A DNA stretch of 64,000 bases from Peptoniphilus sp034090345 (GCF_034090345.1 NZ_JAXDSS010000046.1:31717-95716), one strand, 5' to 3'. Numbered from the stretch's first letter, positions 26,784 to 35,709 are shown. Program-made: numbers and translations. Notes: generated by a model not told the origin, from the sequence alone.

Positions 26784-28328
26784 TTACATAAATATAGTTC
26801 CACCAATACCAATTGGTAAATTGAAAGCATAGAATACTGCCATCAACGCTGTCCAGAATACTAAGAATGCCAGTGAGTATGGAAGCATCATTGAAATCAA
26901 AGTTCCAAGTCCTGAATCTTCGTCATATTTTTGCATAAATACTACTATCATTGCAAAGTAAGTCATAAGCGGTGAAATAATGTTTGTTGAAGAGTCACCT
27001 ATTCTGTAAGCAACTTGTGTAAGCGCAGGAGAGAATCCCATTTCAAGCAACATTGGTACAAAGATTGGAGCCATGATAGCCCATTTTGCTGATGCTGAAC
27101 CCATAAACAAGTTTATGAATGCTGATAACAGAATAAATAATATTATCAGTGGTAATCCTGATAGACCTGCTGACTTAAGGAATGCTGCACCATTGTATGA
27201 TATGATAAGTCCTAAATTTGTCTTACCAAAATAAGCTATAAATTGTGCTGCGAAGAAAGAAAGCACAAGATATCCTCCCATTGATTTCATAGCTGATGTC
27301 ATAGCCGCTACTAAATCATGAGTAGATTTTATCTTTCCTATAGTCTTTCCATATACAAGACCAGGGATTAAGAATAAAAGCATCATCGCTGGAATTAATC
27401 CATAATGTAAGAATTCATTTAAATCCATTTGTCCTGTTTTTTCGTTAAGTGATTGGAAAAGTGCTCCTTGTGGGAACATCAATACTCCCATTATGATTAC
27501 ATATCCAATAAGAGCAATCATAGCGTTTCTGATACCTTTTACTTCAATGTCTGTAACGTTATCAGCTGCTTCAGCTTCATTTATTGCTCCAACATATTTT
27601 CCTAAGTTTGGCTCAACAATTTTATCAGTAACGATTGTTCCAACTACTGTTAAGAATATTGCTGATACTGCTAAGAAATACATATTTGATGTTACTGGTA
27701 TTGTTGTGTCAATTTGAGCAGCTTTTAAAGCTTCATTTGTGATGTTAGTTAATAGAGGGTCAGTTGTACCTAAAATTAAGTTTGCTGAGAATCCACCACT
27801 TACTCCGGCAAATGCTGCTGCAAGTCCTGCTAATGGATGACGTCCTGCAAGACCAAAAATTAGTGCTCCTATTGGAACTACAACTACATACCCTGCATCT
27901 GATGCTACGTTTGACATAATACCTGCGAATACTACTATTGGAGTAAGTATTTTAGGATTTGCATTTAAAAGTGCTTTTCTTAAACCTGTGTTAAATAATC
28001 CTGTCCATTCACAAACTCCAACCCCTAACATTGCTACAAGCACCGTTCCAAGCGGAGCAAAATCTGTAAAGTTTTTAGTTGCTGAATTGAAGATATATCT
28101 TATACCCTCTGCATTCAATAGTGATACAGCACTTTTGGTAACCTCTTCCCCGGCCTTAGCATCGTAATATGTTACCGGTGTTCCATACTTTGCAACAAAG
28201 TGCGAAGCTATTACTACAACCACTGAAAGAATAAAAAATATTATTGCAGGGTGTGGTAGTCTATTACCTATTACTTCAACACCTTTTAGAAATCCTTTGA
28301 CTTCTTTTTTGTTGTTTGTAGATTTCAT
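26784..28328 (-). CDS. AbgT-family transporter
   Basis: Protein of 514 residues with about 12 membrane segments. AbgT signatures are GNRLPHPAIIFFILS near the N-terminus, GGFSANLILGTTDPLL, SASAKWAIMAPIFVPM and AYRIGDSSTNIISPLMTYF. E. coli AbgT imports p-aminobenzoyl-glutamate; other members export sulfonamides. The gene stands alone and diverges from the serine dehydratase operon. An M20 amidohydrolase and folP in the same window make folate-precursor salvage thinkable but unproven. Confidence 0.92.
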   Translation of the reverse strand: MKSTNNKKEVKGFLKGVEVIGNRLPHPAIIFFILSVVVVIASHFVAKYGTPVTYYDAKAGEEVTKSAVSLLNAEGIRYIFNSATKNFTDFAPLGTVLVAMLGVGVCEWTGLFNTGLRKALLNANPKILTPIVVFAGIMSNVASDAGYVVVVPIGALIFGLAGRHPLAGLAAAFAGVSGGFSANLILGTTDPLLTNITNEALKAAQIDTTIPVTSNMYFLAVSAIFLTVVGTIVTDKIVEPNLGKYVGAINEAEAADNVTDIEVKGIRNAMIALIGYVIIMGVLMFPQGALFQSLNEKTGQMDLNEFLHYGLIPAMMLLFLIPGLVYGKTIGKIKSTHDLVAAMTSAMKSMGGYLVLSFFAAQFIAYFGKTNLGLIISYNGAAFLKSAGLSGLPLIILFILLSAFINLFMGSASAKWAIMAPIFVPMLLEMGFSPALTQVAYRIGDSSTNIISPLMTYFAMIVVFMQKYDEDSGLGTLISMMLPYSLAFLVFWTALMAVFYAFNLPIGIGGTIFM

Positions 28329-28559
28329 ACTCTACCTCCTCCTTTTGTTTATAATAAAATTATACAGGATATTGTTAACTCTTCATAGCATTTAAGTTAA
28401 ATTTTATTTATAAGGTTTTAAATCTTCCTAATAAACTTTGATTGTAAGCTTTAATTTTTAAGAACATTTTTTATATCCACTTTATTATCTGAAAGCAAAA
28501 TTTCCTTGCACTTATTCCAATAATCAAATTTTCTGATATAATAAATTTGGAGGTGTTAT

Positions 28560-29228
28560 ATGACAGATTATAGTGCATTTGAAGTCATGGGCCCCATTAT
28601 GGTCGGCCCGTCAAGTTCACACACTGCCGGAGCGTGTAAAATTGCAAACGTTGCCGTCGATATTGTGAGCGAAGGTTTTAATAAAGTTGAATTTCAACTT
28701 CACGGTTCTTTTGCACATACTTATAAAGGACATGGAACTGACCGTGCCTTAGTTGGTGGAATTCTTGGCTTTGAGCCGGATGATGACAGAATTAAAACAT
28801 CTTTTGAAATTGCTGAAGAATCCGGATTAAATTATATATTTACTACTATAAATCTTGGTGAAAATTATCATCCAAATTCTGTAAAAATAATTTTTTCATA
28901 CCCTGATAGAGATGAAGAATATGTAATAGGCTCTTCTATTGGTGGTGGAGCTATGAAAATTGTAAACATAAATGGAATTGCCATCGAGTTTAGAGGGGAG
29001 TATTCAACTATATTGCTTGAATATCCTGAGCAACGTGGTGTAATATCTTACGTCTCTTCACTGCTTACAGGAAATGATTACAATATTGAATCTTTAAATA
29101 CTAAGAAGAATAAATTGACTAATGTTGTAACTTTAACTGTAGAAATCGACAAGCCGCTTACAGACAGTTTAAAATCTGCAATACTCGGTGTCGAAAGATT
29201 TATAACAGCTAAATATGTGGAGGTATAG
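28560..29228 (+). CDS. sdaAB: L-serine dehydratase, iron-sulfur-dependent, beta subunit
   Basis: Protein of 222 residues. The N-terminus has AFEVMGPIMVGPSSSHTAGA, the substrate-binding SSHT segment. A C-terminal ACT-like domain begins at about residue 148 (EYPEQRGVISYVSSLL). With the alpha subunit it forms the oxygen-sensitive [4Fe-4S] enzyme that converts serine to pyruvate and ammonia. TTGGAGGTG precedes the ATG. The stop is immediately followed by the alpha subunit start. Confidence 0.96.
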   Translation: MTDYSAFEVMGPIMVGPSSSHTAGACKIANVAVDIVSEGFNKVEFQLHGSFAHTYKGHGTDRALVGGILGFEPDDDRIKTSFEIAEESGLNYIFTTINLGENYHPNSVKIIFSYPDRDEEYVIGSSIGGGAMKIVNINGIAIEFRGEYSTILLEYPEQRGVISYVSSLLTGNDYNIESLNTKKNKLTNVVTLTVEIDKPLTDSLKSAILGVERFITAKYVEV

Positions 29229-30107
29229 ATGTTAAACACAGCTCGTGAAATAATAGATGTGTGTAGTGAGAGAGGCATTAAAATCTACGACTTAGTTCTT
29301 GAAGAAGAGATTAAAAATTCTCACACTACTGAAGAAGAAATAAGAAAAAACCTTGACGAGGTAATTGATGTAATGTACTCCTCGGCAACTAAAAATTTAA
29401 CTAATTCAGATGTAACTGAATACAAGATGATTGACGGATTTGCAAAGACTACCTATGAGTATGCAACTTCCGGGAAATCTATAATTGGCGACTTCCTTGC
29501 AAAAGCTATGGCAATGGCTTTTTCCACAAGTGAAGTAAATGCCTCAATGGGAAAAATCGTAGCTGCTCCAACTGCAGGCTCTTCCGGAATCATGCCGGCA
29601 ATGTTGGTCGCCGCTTCTGAAAAATATAATTTTGATAGAACCACTATTCAAAACGGCTTCCTTACCTCAATAGGTATAGGTCAATTGATAGCCAAGTATG
29701 CAACTTTTGCCGGAGCCGAAGGTGGTTGTCAAGCTGAATGCGGTTCCGCTTCCGCAATGGCAGCTTCTGCCCTTGTTGAAATGCTGGGTGGAACTGTTGA
29801 GCAAGCTCTTCACGCTGCAAGTATCACAATAATTAACGTGCTTGGACTTGTATGCGATCCTATAGCCGGTTTAGTTCAATACCCTTGTACTTTCAGAAAT
29901 GCATCCGGAGTAATCAATGCATTTATCTCTGCAGACTTAGCTCTTGCAGGTGTTGAAAGTTTAGTGCCATTTGATGAAGTGGTAATAGCAATGGGTGAAG
30001 TTGGAAATTCCATGATTGAAGCCTTAAGAGAGACAGGACTTGGCGGGCTTGCCGGAAGTAAAACCGGTCAAAAAATTAGAAGAGATTTCTTGAAAGAAGG
30101 AGATTAA
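29229..30107 (+). CDS. sdaAA: L-serine dehydratase, iron-sulfur-dependent, alpha subunit
   Basis: Protein of 292 residues, full length. Conserved features are VAAPTAGSSGIMPAML, AEGGCQAECGSASAMAASAL and LGLVCDPIAGLVQYPC, the last two with cluster-binding cysteines. It carries the catalytic [4Fe-4S] cluster. It abuts sdaAB without a gap, and a cation symporter follows after one nucleotide, so the three are one operon for serine uptake and degradation. Confidence 0.96.
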   Translation: MLNTAREIIDVCSERGIKIYDLVLEEEIKNSHTTEEEIRKNLDEVIDVMYSSATKNLTNSDVTEYKMIDGFAKTTYEYATSGKSIIGDFLAKAMAMAFSTSEVNASMGKIVAAPTAGSSGIMPAMLVAASEKYNFDRTTIQNGFLTSIGIGQLIAKYATFAGAEGGCQAECGSASAMAASALVEMLGGTVEQALHAASITIINVLGLVCDPIAGLVQYPCTFRNASGVINAFISADLALAGVESLVPFDEVVIAMGEVGNSMIEALRETGLGGLAGSKTGQKIRRDFLKEGD

Positions 30108-30108
30108 T

Positions 30109-31329
30109 ATGACAGAGAAAAAGACTTTTAAATTAGGATTAATTCCAAAACTAATCATCGCTATAGTTTTGGGTACATTAGTAGGCCTAAATTTACCTGA
30201 AGTTGTAACTAAAATAGCTGTTACTTTCTCATCAAACTTCGGTAAATTCCTAGGATTTATAATCCCATTAATGATTATTGCATTTGTATCTAAGGGCATT
30301 GCAGACTTATCTGAAGGCGCCGGAAAATTACTTCTTGCCACCGTAGGACTTGCTTATGCTTCAACTCTTATAGCAGGTACACTCTCTTACACTATGGCTA
30401 GTAATATATTCCCAAGTTTTATTTCAACTGAAATGGTTGATAAAATTCAATCAGCAAGTGAAAAAACTCTTGAAGCTTTCTTTGAAATTCCACTTAAACC
30501 TGCTATTGATGTAACAGGAGCTCTTGTTCTTGCTTTTATGATAGGTTTATGTGTATCAATTATTCGTCAACATGGAGATGGTGAAGGCTTTTATAAACTT
30601 ATAAATGAATTCAATGCTATTATCAACTTAGTACTTGAAAAGGCAATCATACCACTTCTACCATTCTTTATATTTGGTAACTTTGCAAATATGGCTTACT
30701 CCGGATCAGTATTTGCTATACTTTCAGTATTTATAAAAATCTTCGGCTGCATAATAGTGCTACATATTTTATATATTTGTGCTATGTTCATAGTTGCCGG
30801 AGCTTATAGTAAGAAAAACCCTTTTGCTTCTCTTAGAAAAGCAGTCCCTGCTTATTTAACAGCAATTGGTACTCAATCATCAGCTGCAACAATTCCTGTC
30901 AATGTTGAATGTAATAGAAAAATTGGTGTAACTAGACAAATTAGAGAATTTGTAATTCCTCTATCTGCAACTGTTCACCTCCCAGGTTCTATGATTACGC
31001 TTACTGCATGTGTATTCACGTTACTACACATGTATAATATGCCTCATTCATATGCCCTTATATTAAAATTCATTGCCATCCTTGGCGTTGCAATGGTAGC
31101 TGCCCCGGGGGCTCCAGGTGGAGCCGTTATGAGTGCTCTTCCATTCCTGCCTGTAGTAGGTATAGCTTCTGAATCACCACTTGCTTCAATCTTGATTTCA
31201 CTTTACTTAACTCAAGATTCTTTCGGTACAGCAGCTAACGTTACAGGCGACAATGCTGTATCAATGATGGTAGAAAAATTCTATTACAAACATATAGTTA
31301 AACGTCCTATTCCAACAGAAGAAGACTGA
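30109..31329 (+). CDS. Dicarboxylate/amino acid:cation symporter (DAACS), probable serine/threonine uptake
   Basis: Protein of 406 residues in the DAACS/SstT-like family. The serine-rich hairpin (AIGTQSSAATIPVNVECNRK), the LPGSMITLTACV re-entrant segment and the C-terminal FGTAANVTGDNAV (in place of the NMDG-type motif) are visible. Placement directly after sdaAB-sdaAA suggests serine or threonine as substrate (inference). A hairpin terminator follows. Confidence 0.87.
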   Translation: MTEKKTFKLGLIPKLIIAIVLGTLVGLNLPEVVTKIAVTFSSNFGKFLGFIIPLMIIAFVSKGIADLSEGAGKLLLATVGLAYASTLIAGTLSYTMASNIFPSFISTEMVDKIQSASEKTLEAFFEIPLKPAIDVTGALVLAFMIGLCVSIIRQHGDGEGFYKLINEFNAIINLVLEKAIIPLLPFFIFGNFANMAYSGSVFAILSVFIKIFGCIIVLHILYICAMFIVAGAYSKKNPFASLRKAVPAYLTAIGTQSSAATIPVNVECNRKIGVTRQIREFVIPLSATVHLPGSMITLTACVFTLLHMYNMPHSYALILKFIAILGVAMVAAPGAPGGAVMSALPFLPVVGIASESPLASILISLYLTQDSFGTAANVTGDNAVSMMVEKFYYKHIVKRPIPTEED

Positions 31330-31340
31330 TTTATAACTTG

Positions 31341-31363
31341 AGAGAGGAGATGCTCTCCTCTCT
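31341..31363 (+). terminator. Intrinsic terminator/attenuator before gltS
   Basis: A 10-bp perfect stem AGAGAGGAGA / TCTCCTCTCT with a 3-base loop, followed by GTATTTTTAGG. The last bases run into the ribosome binding site of gltS, so part of the sda operon transcript could read through. Confidence 0.85.
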
Positions 31364-31382
31364 GTATTTTTAGGAGGATACT

Positions 31383-32615
31383 ATGAATTTTGAAACATTA
31401 GAAGGTGTTCTTAACATCAATTTAGACAGCATATTGACTTTAGCCTTAGCATCAATCCTTTTATTAATTGGATACGCTTTAAAAAATAGAATTTATTTCT
31501 TAGAAAAGTATTGTATTCCAGCTCCGGTTATAGGTGGATTTTTATTCATGTTCATCACTTGGATTGGACACAGCTCAGGAAGTTTTACCTTTAACTTCGA
31601 AAACGTATTCCAAGATGTGTTTATGTTGGCTTTCTTTACTACTGTAGGTCTTGGAGCAAGTTTTAAAATACTTAAATCCGGCGGAAAATTATTACTTATA
31701 TATTGGTTATGCTGCGGTATAATTTCTTTATTCCAAAATACCATAGGTATGACTATCTCTAAAGTTGTCGGCCTCGAAGCGCCTTACGCTCTTCTCGCCA
31801 GCTCAATATCAATGATTGGCGGACACGGTGCCGCTCTATCTTATGGTTCAACTTTTGCTGAAATGGGATATGATATAGCACCTCTTGTTGGTGCTGCAGC
31901 AGCAACTTTTGGTCTTATCTCTGCCGTTTTAATAGGTGGCCCTCTTGGCAGAAGGCTTATAGAAAAAAATAACCTCAAACCTGTTGATGAAGACTTTGAC
32001 GAGTCAGTTACCTCTATAAATGCTACTCATGTTTCTTTAAACAGCCTTGATGTTATAAAAAATGTAGTTGTGATAATAGTATGTATGGCTATTGGTAGTA
32101 TAATATCCGGTAAAATAGGAGAACTTATCGATATGTCATTTCCAACATATGTTGGTGCCATGTTTGTAGCTGTAATCGCCAGAAATTTAAATGAAAAATT
32201 CAATTTCTATAAATTCAGCTTCCCGGTAGTTGATGAAATAGGAAATGTAATGTTAAACCTTTATCTTGCACTAGCTATGATGACTTTAAAACTTTGGCAA
32301 CTTTCAGATTTAATAGGAGGAGTTCTATTGGTAGTAGTTGCTCAAGTAGTGTTCATGATGCTTATAGCTTACTTTGTAGTATTTAGAATATTGGGTTCAA
32401 ATTACGACGCAGCTGTTATGTGTGCAGGACTTTGTGGTCATGGATTAGGTGCTACACCATCTGCAATAGTAAATATGACAGCGGTAAACGAAAGATATGG
32501 AATGTCCAGAAAAGCTATGATGATTGTTCCTATAGTTGGAGCATTCCTTGTAGATATAATCTATCAACCTCAAACCATTTGGTTTATCAAAACTTTCGTA
32601 CAAGCTCTACATTAA
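31383..32615 (+). CDS. gltS: Sodium/glutamate symporter GltS
   Basis: Protein of 410 residues with about ten membrane helices. Motifs are YCIPAPVIGGFLFM in the N-terminal half, MIGGHGAALSYGSTFAEMGY, and CGHGLGATPSAIVNMTAV in the second repeat, as in known GltS proteins. It takes up glutamate with sodium. TTAGGAGG precedes the ATG. It may be expressed by read-through from the sda operon or from its own promoter; none is evident. Confidence 0.95.
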   Translation: MNFETLEGVLNINLDSILTLALASILLLIGYALKNRIYFLEKYCIPAPVIGGFLFMFITWIGHSSGSFTFNFENVFQDVFMLAFFTTVGLGASFKILKSGGKLLLIYWLCCGIISLFQNTIGMTISKVVGLEAPYALLASSISMIGGHGAALSYGSTFAEMGYDIAPLVGAAAATFGLISAVLIGGPLGRRLIEKNNLKPVDEDFDESVTSINATHVSLNSLDVIKNVVVIIVCMAIGSIISGKIGELIDMSFPTYVGAMFVAVIARNLNEKFNFYKFSFPVVDEIGNVMLNLYLALAMMTLKLWQLSDLIGGVLLVVVAQVVFMMLIAYFVVFRILGSNYDAAVMCAGLCGHGLGATPSAIVNMTAVNERYGMSRKAMMIVPIVGAFLVDIIYQPQTIWFIKTFVQALH

Positions 32616-32636
32616 TAGTTAAAGCCAGGTGAACTT

Positions 32637-32661
32637 AACCCGCCGAAAAATTCGGTGGGTT
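32637..32661 (+). terminator. Intrinsic terminator of gltS
   Basis: An 11-bp stem with one G-T pair (AACCCGCCGAA / TTCGGTGGGTT), A3 loop, followed by TTTAA. Strong. Confidence 0.9.
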
Positions 32662-32699
32662 TTTAATTGCTTTAAGTTATAATATAATTAGGTGATTAA

Positions 32700-33611
32700 A
32701 TGGAACTAACGGACAAATTTGAAGTAGATGATTGCAAAAATAAAATTTCATATAATATAATCCATGGTGATATTCCAATCAAAATGTCTCCTGATCTAGT
32801 TGATGCCATAAAATACTTACTTTGGTACGTTCCTGATATTGCATCAATCCAGTCTCGTGACAATGAATTAGTTTCAAATATCTTATATGACGATTTCACT
32901 TTTTTAGAAATTATGAAATATATGAAACTCAGAGATGAAGATGTGTGGTTTGCAGATGAGGTCCCTGAAGCAATTGAAAAAATTTATAGAAATAGTATAT
33001 GTACAAATTCTCAAAAAATAGTCATGACTAAAGGTGAAAAAGAAACCAAAACCAGTGCTGTATTAAGACATATAAGAAACGCCATTGCCCATGGATATTT
33101 TAATATCGTAGAAAATTTAATTGTTGGCTTTGACTATAAACCTGTAAATAAACATGAAGAAAAATGCACAGCATTCTTTAAAATAGACCCTACAAATTTG
33201 CTGATGGCTCTTAAAAGTTTGGACAATGAGCTAACTTCAACACAGCTGGTTACTTTGGCTCTTAAAAACAACGGTTACCACGTTGGTAAATATGAAGAAA
33301 ATTTTGAAACAAGCGAAAGATTTGATTTATATGCTCGTAAAGGCTCACAAAAATATGCTATCGAACTTAAATCTTATAATGCTCAAGAAAAAATACATCA
33401 TCAAGACGTTTTGGATATGATTGCAAGTTTCGAGGGAATGTTTAGAGATTTAAAAACTGTCTTAGTAATAAACTCTTCGTTTTTACTTGAAGAATCAAAA
33501 GATGAATTGTTAAAACATGATGTAATAATCTTAGACGTTAAGAATATTAAAAAGATGCTAGCCGGCAGAGATATGCTCTCTGAAATTGTAAGAGATAATA
33601 AATTCAAATAA
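32700..33611 (+). CDS. HEPN-like / PD-(D/E)xK nuclease-like fusion protein, candidate defence effector
   Basis: Protein of 303 residues that I cannot place in a named family. The N-terminal part (about 30-140) is alpha-helical and contains RHIRNAIAHGYF, giving R126-x4-H131, the catalytic motif of HEPN ribonucleases. The C-terminal part (about 178-285) reads like a restriction-type PD-(D/E)xK fold: D209 in RFDLYARK, E222-x-K224 in YAIELKSY, then a helix with Q235. A TATAAT lies at 32678-32683 and AGGTGA directly before the ATG. It is a single gene bounded by strong terminators, next to decayed DNA. An anti-phage or RNA/DNA-cutting role is inference. Confidence 0.65.
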   Translation: MELTDKFEVDDCKNKISYNIIHGDIPIKMSPDLVDAIKYLLWYVPDIASIQSRDNELVSNILYDDFTFLEIMKYMKLRDEDVWFADEVPEAIEKIYRNSICTNSQKIVMTKGEKETKTSAVLRHIRNAIAHGYFNIVENLIVGFDYKPVNKHEEKCTAFFKIDPTNLLMALKSLDNELTSTQLVTLALKNNGYHVGKYEENFETSERFDLYARKGSQKYAIELKSYNAQEKIHHQDVLDMIASFEGMFRDLKTVLVINSSFLLEESKDELLKHDVIILDVKNIKKMLAGRDMLSEIVRDNKFK

Positions 33612-33619
33612 AATAAAAA

Positions 33620-33663
33620 AAGAAGTACATCTCTGATAATCTTCTACTAAAGATGTACTTCTT
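33620..33663. terminator. Intrinsic terminator after the HEPN/nuclease gene
   Basis: A 13-bp perfect stem (AAGAAGTACATCT / AGATGTACTTCTT) with an 18-nt loop. The A-rich 5' flank makes it also usable from the minus strand. Confidence 0.8.
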
Positions 33664-33665
33664 AA

Positions 33666-34127
33666 TTATTGTCTGATTAACTCCGGTCTACATAAATTAT
33701 TACAATTCTTCAAAACCAGCATGACTTTATGCACACTTGCCATTGCCTTCAAATTTTTATCATTTTCTATTTCACACATGTATCTGTTTATAGAAAAACT
33801 ATAAACTCCTGAACTTCTCAAAACTTTAATTAAGCTAACAAAACTCTCTTGTTCTATAGTGTTCTTCTCTATATCATTTTATTTAAGCTCATAAAACTCA
33901 TTCTTTTTGCTTCGTGAATTATCACAAGTCCCATCAAGTATGTATACATAATCCATTTATTTAGCATCCTGTTTTGCCATAAATATAAAAATACAATTTT
34001 CGCCTCATATTTTAAATTGTAAAAACTTATATGAGTTCTAGTAATATACACATCCCTGTATAAGGAAACTATACTATTAAGTAAATTATCATTTAATTTT
34101 TAAATATTCCCAATTAATGAACTTCTT
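33666..34127 (-). pseudogene. Decayed minus-strand gene of unknown family
   Basis: Coherent peptide is spread over different minus-strand frames: KKFINWEYLKIK near 34127; NDNLLNSIVSLYRDVYITRT and SFYNLKYEAKIVFLYLWQNR in a second frame; then VYILDGTCDNSRSKKNEFYE, an in-frame TAA, and EQESFVSLIKVLRSSGVYSF followed by RYMCEIENDKNLKAMASVHK to a TAA at 33666. At least one stop and two frameshifts separate the parts. No family is recognised. Its proximity to the HEPN/nuclease gene suggests a degraded accessory locus. Confidence 0.5.
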
Positions 34128-34151
34128 TCTTTAGCTATAATATTTGCAATA

Positions 34152-34193
34152 AAAAAAGATAGTCATCAAATAATTTCAACAACTATCTTTTTT
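34152..34193. terminator. Bidirectional intrinsic terminator
   Basis: A 12-bp perfect stem (AAAAAAGATAGT / ACTATCTTTTTT) with an 18-nt loop; T-runs occur on both strands. On the minus strand it follows the closing stem of the candidate RNA by three bases. Confidence 0.8.
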
Positions 34194-34196
34194 ATA

Positions 34197-34466
34197 CTTC
34201 ACATTCCATCCAACTGTACATTTTTGGTTCTATCACTGTCTATCAACTTCCTCTCTTTAACCTTACCTTTTCATCTCGTTTAAAATATTTTATAGTCTAC
34301 TTTAATTTTTAATCTAAGGTCAACCAATAATTCTTAATACTCCATTGCCAAAAACCCTACTCTTAAGTTTTTGTAGAGAACTAAGTCTTACCACTTAACA
34401 TACTACTTGCGTTCAATCTATATAAACGCCTTCGCGATTTTTAAAAAGTTGGATGGAATTGTAAAG
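34197..34466 (-). ncRNA. Candidate structured non-coding RNA, class unknown
   Basis: A 270-nt stretch without an ORF is closed by a long imperfect inverted repeat: 34197-34215 pairs with 34447-34466. It includes a 13-bp perfect core (ATTCCATCCAACT and its complement), one bulged A and one position that is a G-U pair only if read as RNA. Inside, read on the minus strand, are a GCGTT...AACGC hairpin and an AAAAAC...GTTTTT hairpin. A terminator follows directly on the minus strand. A weak minus-strand promoter (TTGGAA, 15 bp, TATACC) lies upstream. It does not match my memory of tmRNA, RNase P or SRP RNA. A MITE is the alternative. Confidence 0.4.
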
Positions 34467-34630
34467 GTTCAACATCGGCTCGGTATAAAGTATTATTTTA
34501 TCTTCCAATGTATTATTAATATACCCATCGTTTTTACTATTAAACATTTTTTTCAAACTTTTTTTATTTTTTTCAAATAATTTTTTGAAAAATATTTTTT
34601 CATTGTGTAAAATATTTTTTGGTGATTAAT

Positions 34631-35071
34631 ATGAATTTTTTAGATGAGGCTATAAATCTTGCTCTTAAATCTATTGAACATGGGGATATCCCCGTTGGTG
34701 CAATTGTTGTAAAAGACAATAAAATAGTTGGTCGCGGATACAATCAAAAAGAAAAAAAGGCTGATGCATCTGCCCATGCTGAGTTATTAGCTCTCCAAGA
34801 TGCAGCTAAAAATCTTGGAACTTATCATCTTGAAGATTGTGAAATTTATTCAACCCTTGAGCCATGTTGTATGTGCGCAGGTGCAATAGTTAATTTTAGA
34901 ATAAAAAAAGTATATATAGGTACACGAAATCCAAGATTTGGGTGTTGTGGCAGCAACTTGAATCTGCTTGATTCTGTTTTGAACCATACAACTGAAGTGG
35001 AATTTTTAGATGATATTAAATGCTCAGAAATTATCTCCGAATTTTTTAAAGGTTTGAGAAAGGATAAATAG
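34631..35071 (+). CDS. tadA: tRNA-specific adenosine deaminase TadA
   Basis: Protein of 146 residues. The deaminase zinc site is HAE in ASAHAELLALQDAA and C-x2-C in EPCCMCAGAIVNFRI, with the TadA-type NPRFGCCGS segment. It converts adenosine 34 of tRNA-Arg(ACG) to inosine. I used the ATG at 34631 with GGTGAT upstream; a TTG and GTG lie four and three codons earlier. Monocistronic with its own terminator. Confidence 0.94.
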   Translation: MNFLDEAINLALKSIEHGDIPVGAIVVKDNKIVGRGYNQKEKKADASAHAELLALQDAAKNLGTYHLEDCEIYSTLEPCCMCAGAIVNFRIKKVYIGTRNPRFGCCGSNLNLLDSVLNHTTEVEFLDDIKCSEIISEFFKGLRKDK

Positions 35072-35116
35072 TTCAAAATATATTATAAAATATTATTTTT
35101 TAATTAATACTCATTA

Positions 35117-35150
35117 AAAAAGCGAATAGCTTATAAGTTACTCGCTTTTT
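35117..35150 (+). terminator. Intrinsic terminator of tadA
   Basis: Stem AAAAAGCGA / TCGCTTTTT with a 16-nt loop that can pair further (TAGCTTATAAGTTA), followed by a T-rich tail. Confidence 0.82.
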
Positions 35151-35184
35151 CTTATCTCTTATTTAGTAAAATTTTAAGTATGTT

Positions 35185-35709
35185 TTATTTAATCTCTTCA
35201 GTTTTTAGCGGAACTTTTTTATCCAAAATTTTCTTTGCAAGAATTGCACAAATATACCCCAAAGCTACACCACCGAGTACATCTGTTGGGTAATGGACAA
35301 ATAAGTATAATCTTGTAAAGCCCATCAACACCGCAAAACCCAGCAATATAATCCCCTTCCTTTTGTCGTAAAAGAGAGCTGAAAAAGCTGTGACAAATGC
35401 TGAATAGGTATGTCCTGATGGGAAAGAGCCATCTATTAATGGATTTACCAATATTTTTCTGCCTATTGCATTATAAGGACGCACTCTGTGTACTAGAGGT
35501 TTCAGCATAAGGTTACCCAGTATTGCCGAGAGTGCTAAACTAAGTAATATATTAAGCCCCATTCTCCTCGTCTTTTTAAAGATTGAAAAGCACAATCCAA
35601 TTAAAATAAAAATGGCTCCTCCCGTTCCGAGTCGAGCCATAATTATTGAAATTCTATCCAAGATAGGATTTTGCAAAGTTTCTATTGCGTTTAAAATGCT
35701 TAACTCCAC
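35185..35709 (-). CDS. PAP2-family phosphatase
   Basis: Protein of 174 residues with about five membrane segments. The phosphatidic acid phosphatase signature is complete: KPLVHRVRP, SFPSGHTYSA and HYPTDVLGG with its catalytic histidines. It likely dephosphorylates undecaprenyl pyrophosphate or another lipid phosphate on the outer face of the membrane. The start is a GTG that directly follows the TAA of the acidic 74-residue gene in the same frame; no independent ribosome binding site is seen, so it depends on translational coupling. Confidence 0.9.
   Translation of the reverse strand: MELSILNAIETLQNPILDRISIIMARLGTGGAIFILIGLCFSIFKKTRRMGLNILLSLALSAILGNLMLKPLVHRVRPYNAIGRKILVNPLIDGSFPSGHTYSAFVTAFSALFYDKRKGIILLGFAVLMGFTRLYLFVHYPTDVLGGVALGYICAILAKKILDKKVPLKTEEIK

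Noticed and set aside
34197..34466. SRP RNA, because tadA is often close to it in Firmicutes
   Set aside because: The tract is AT-rich and I could not find the conserved SRP S-domain motif.
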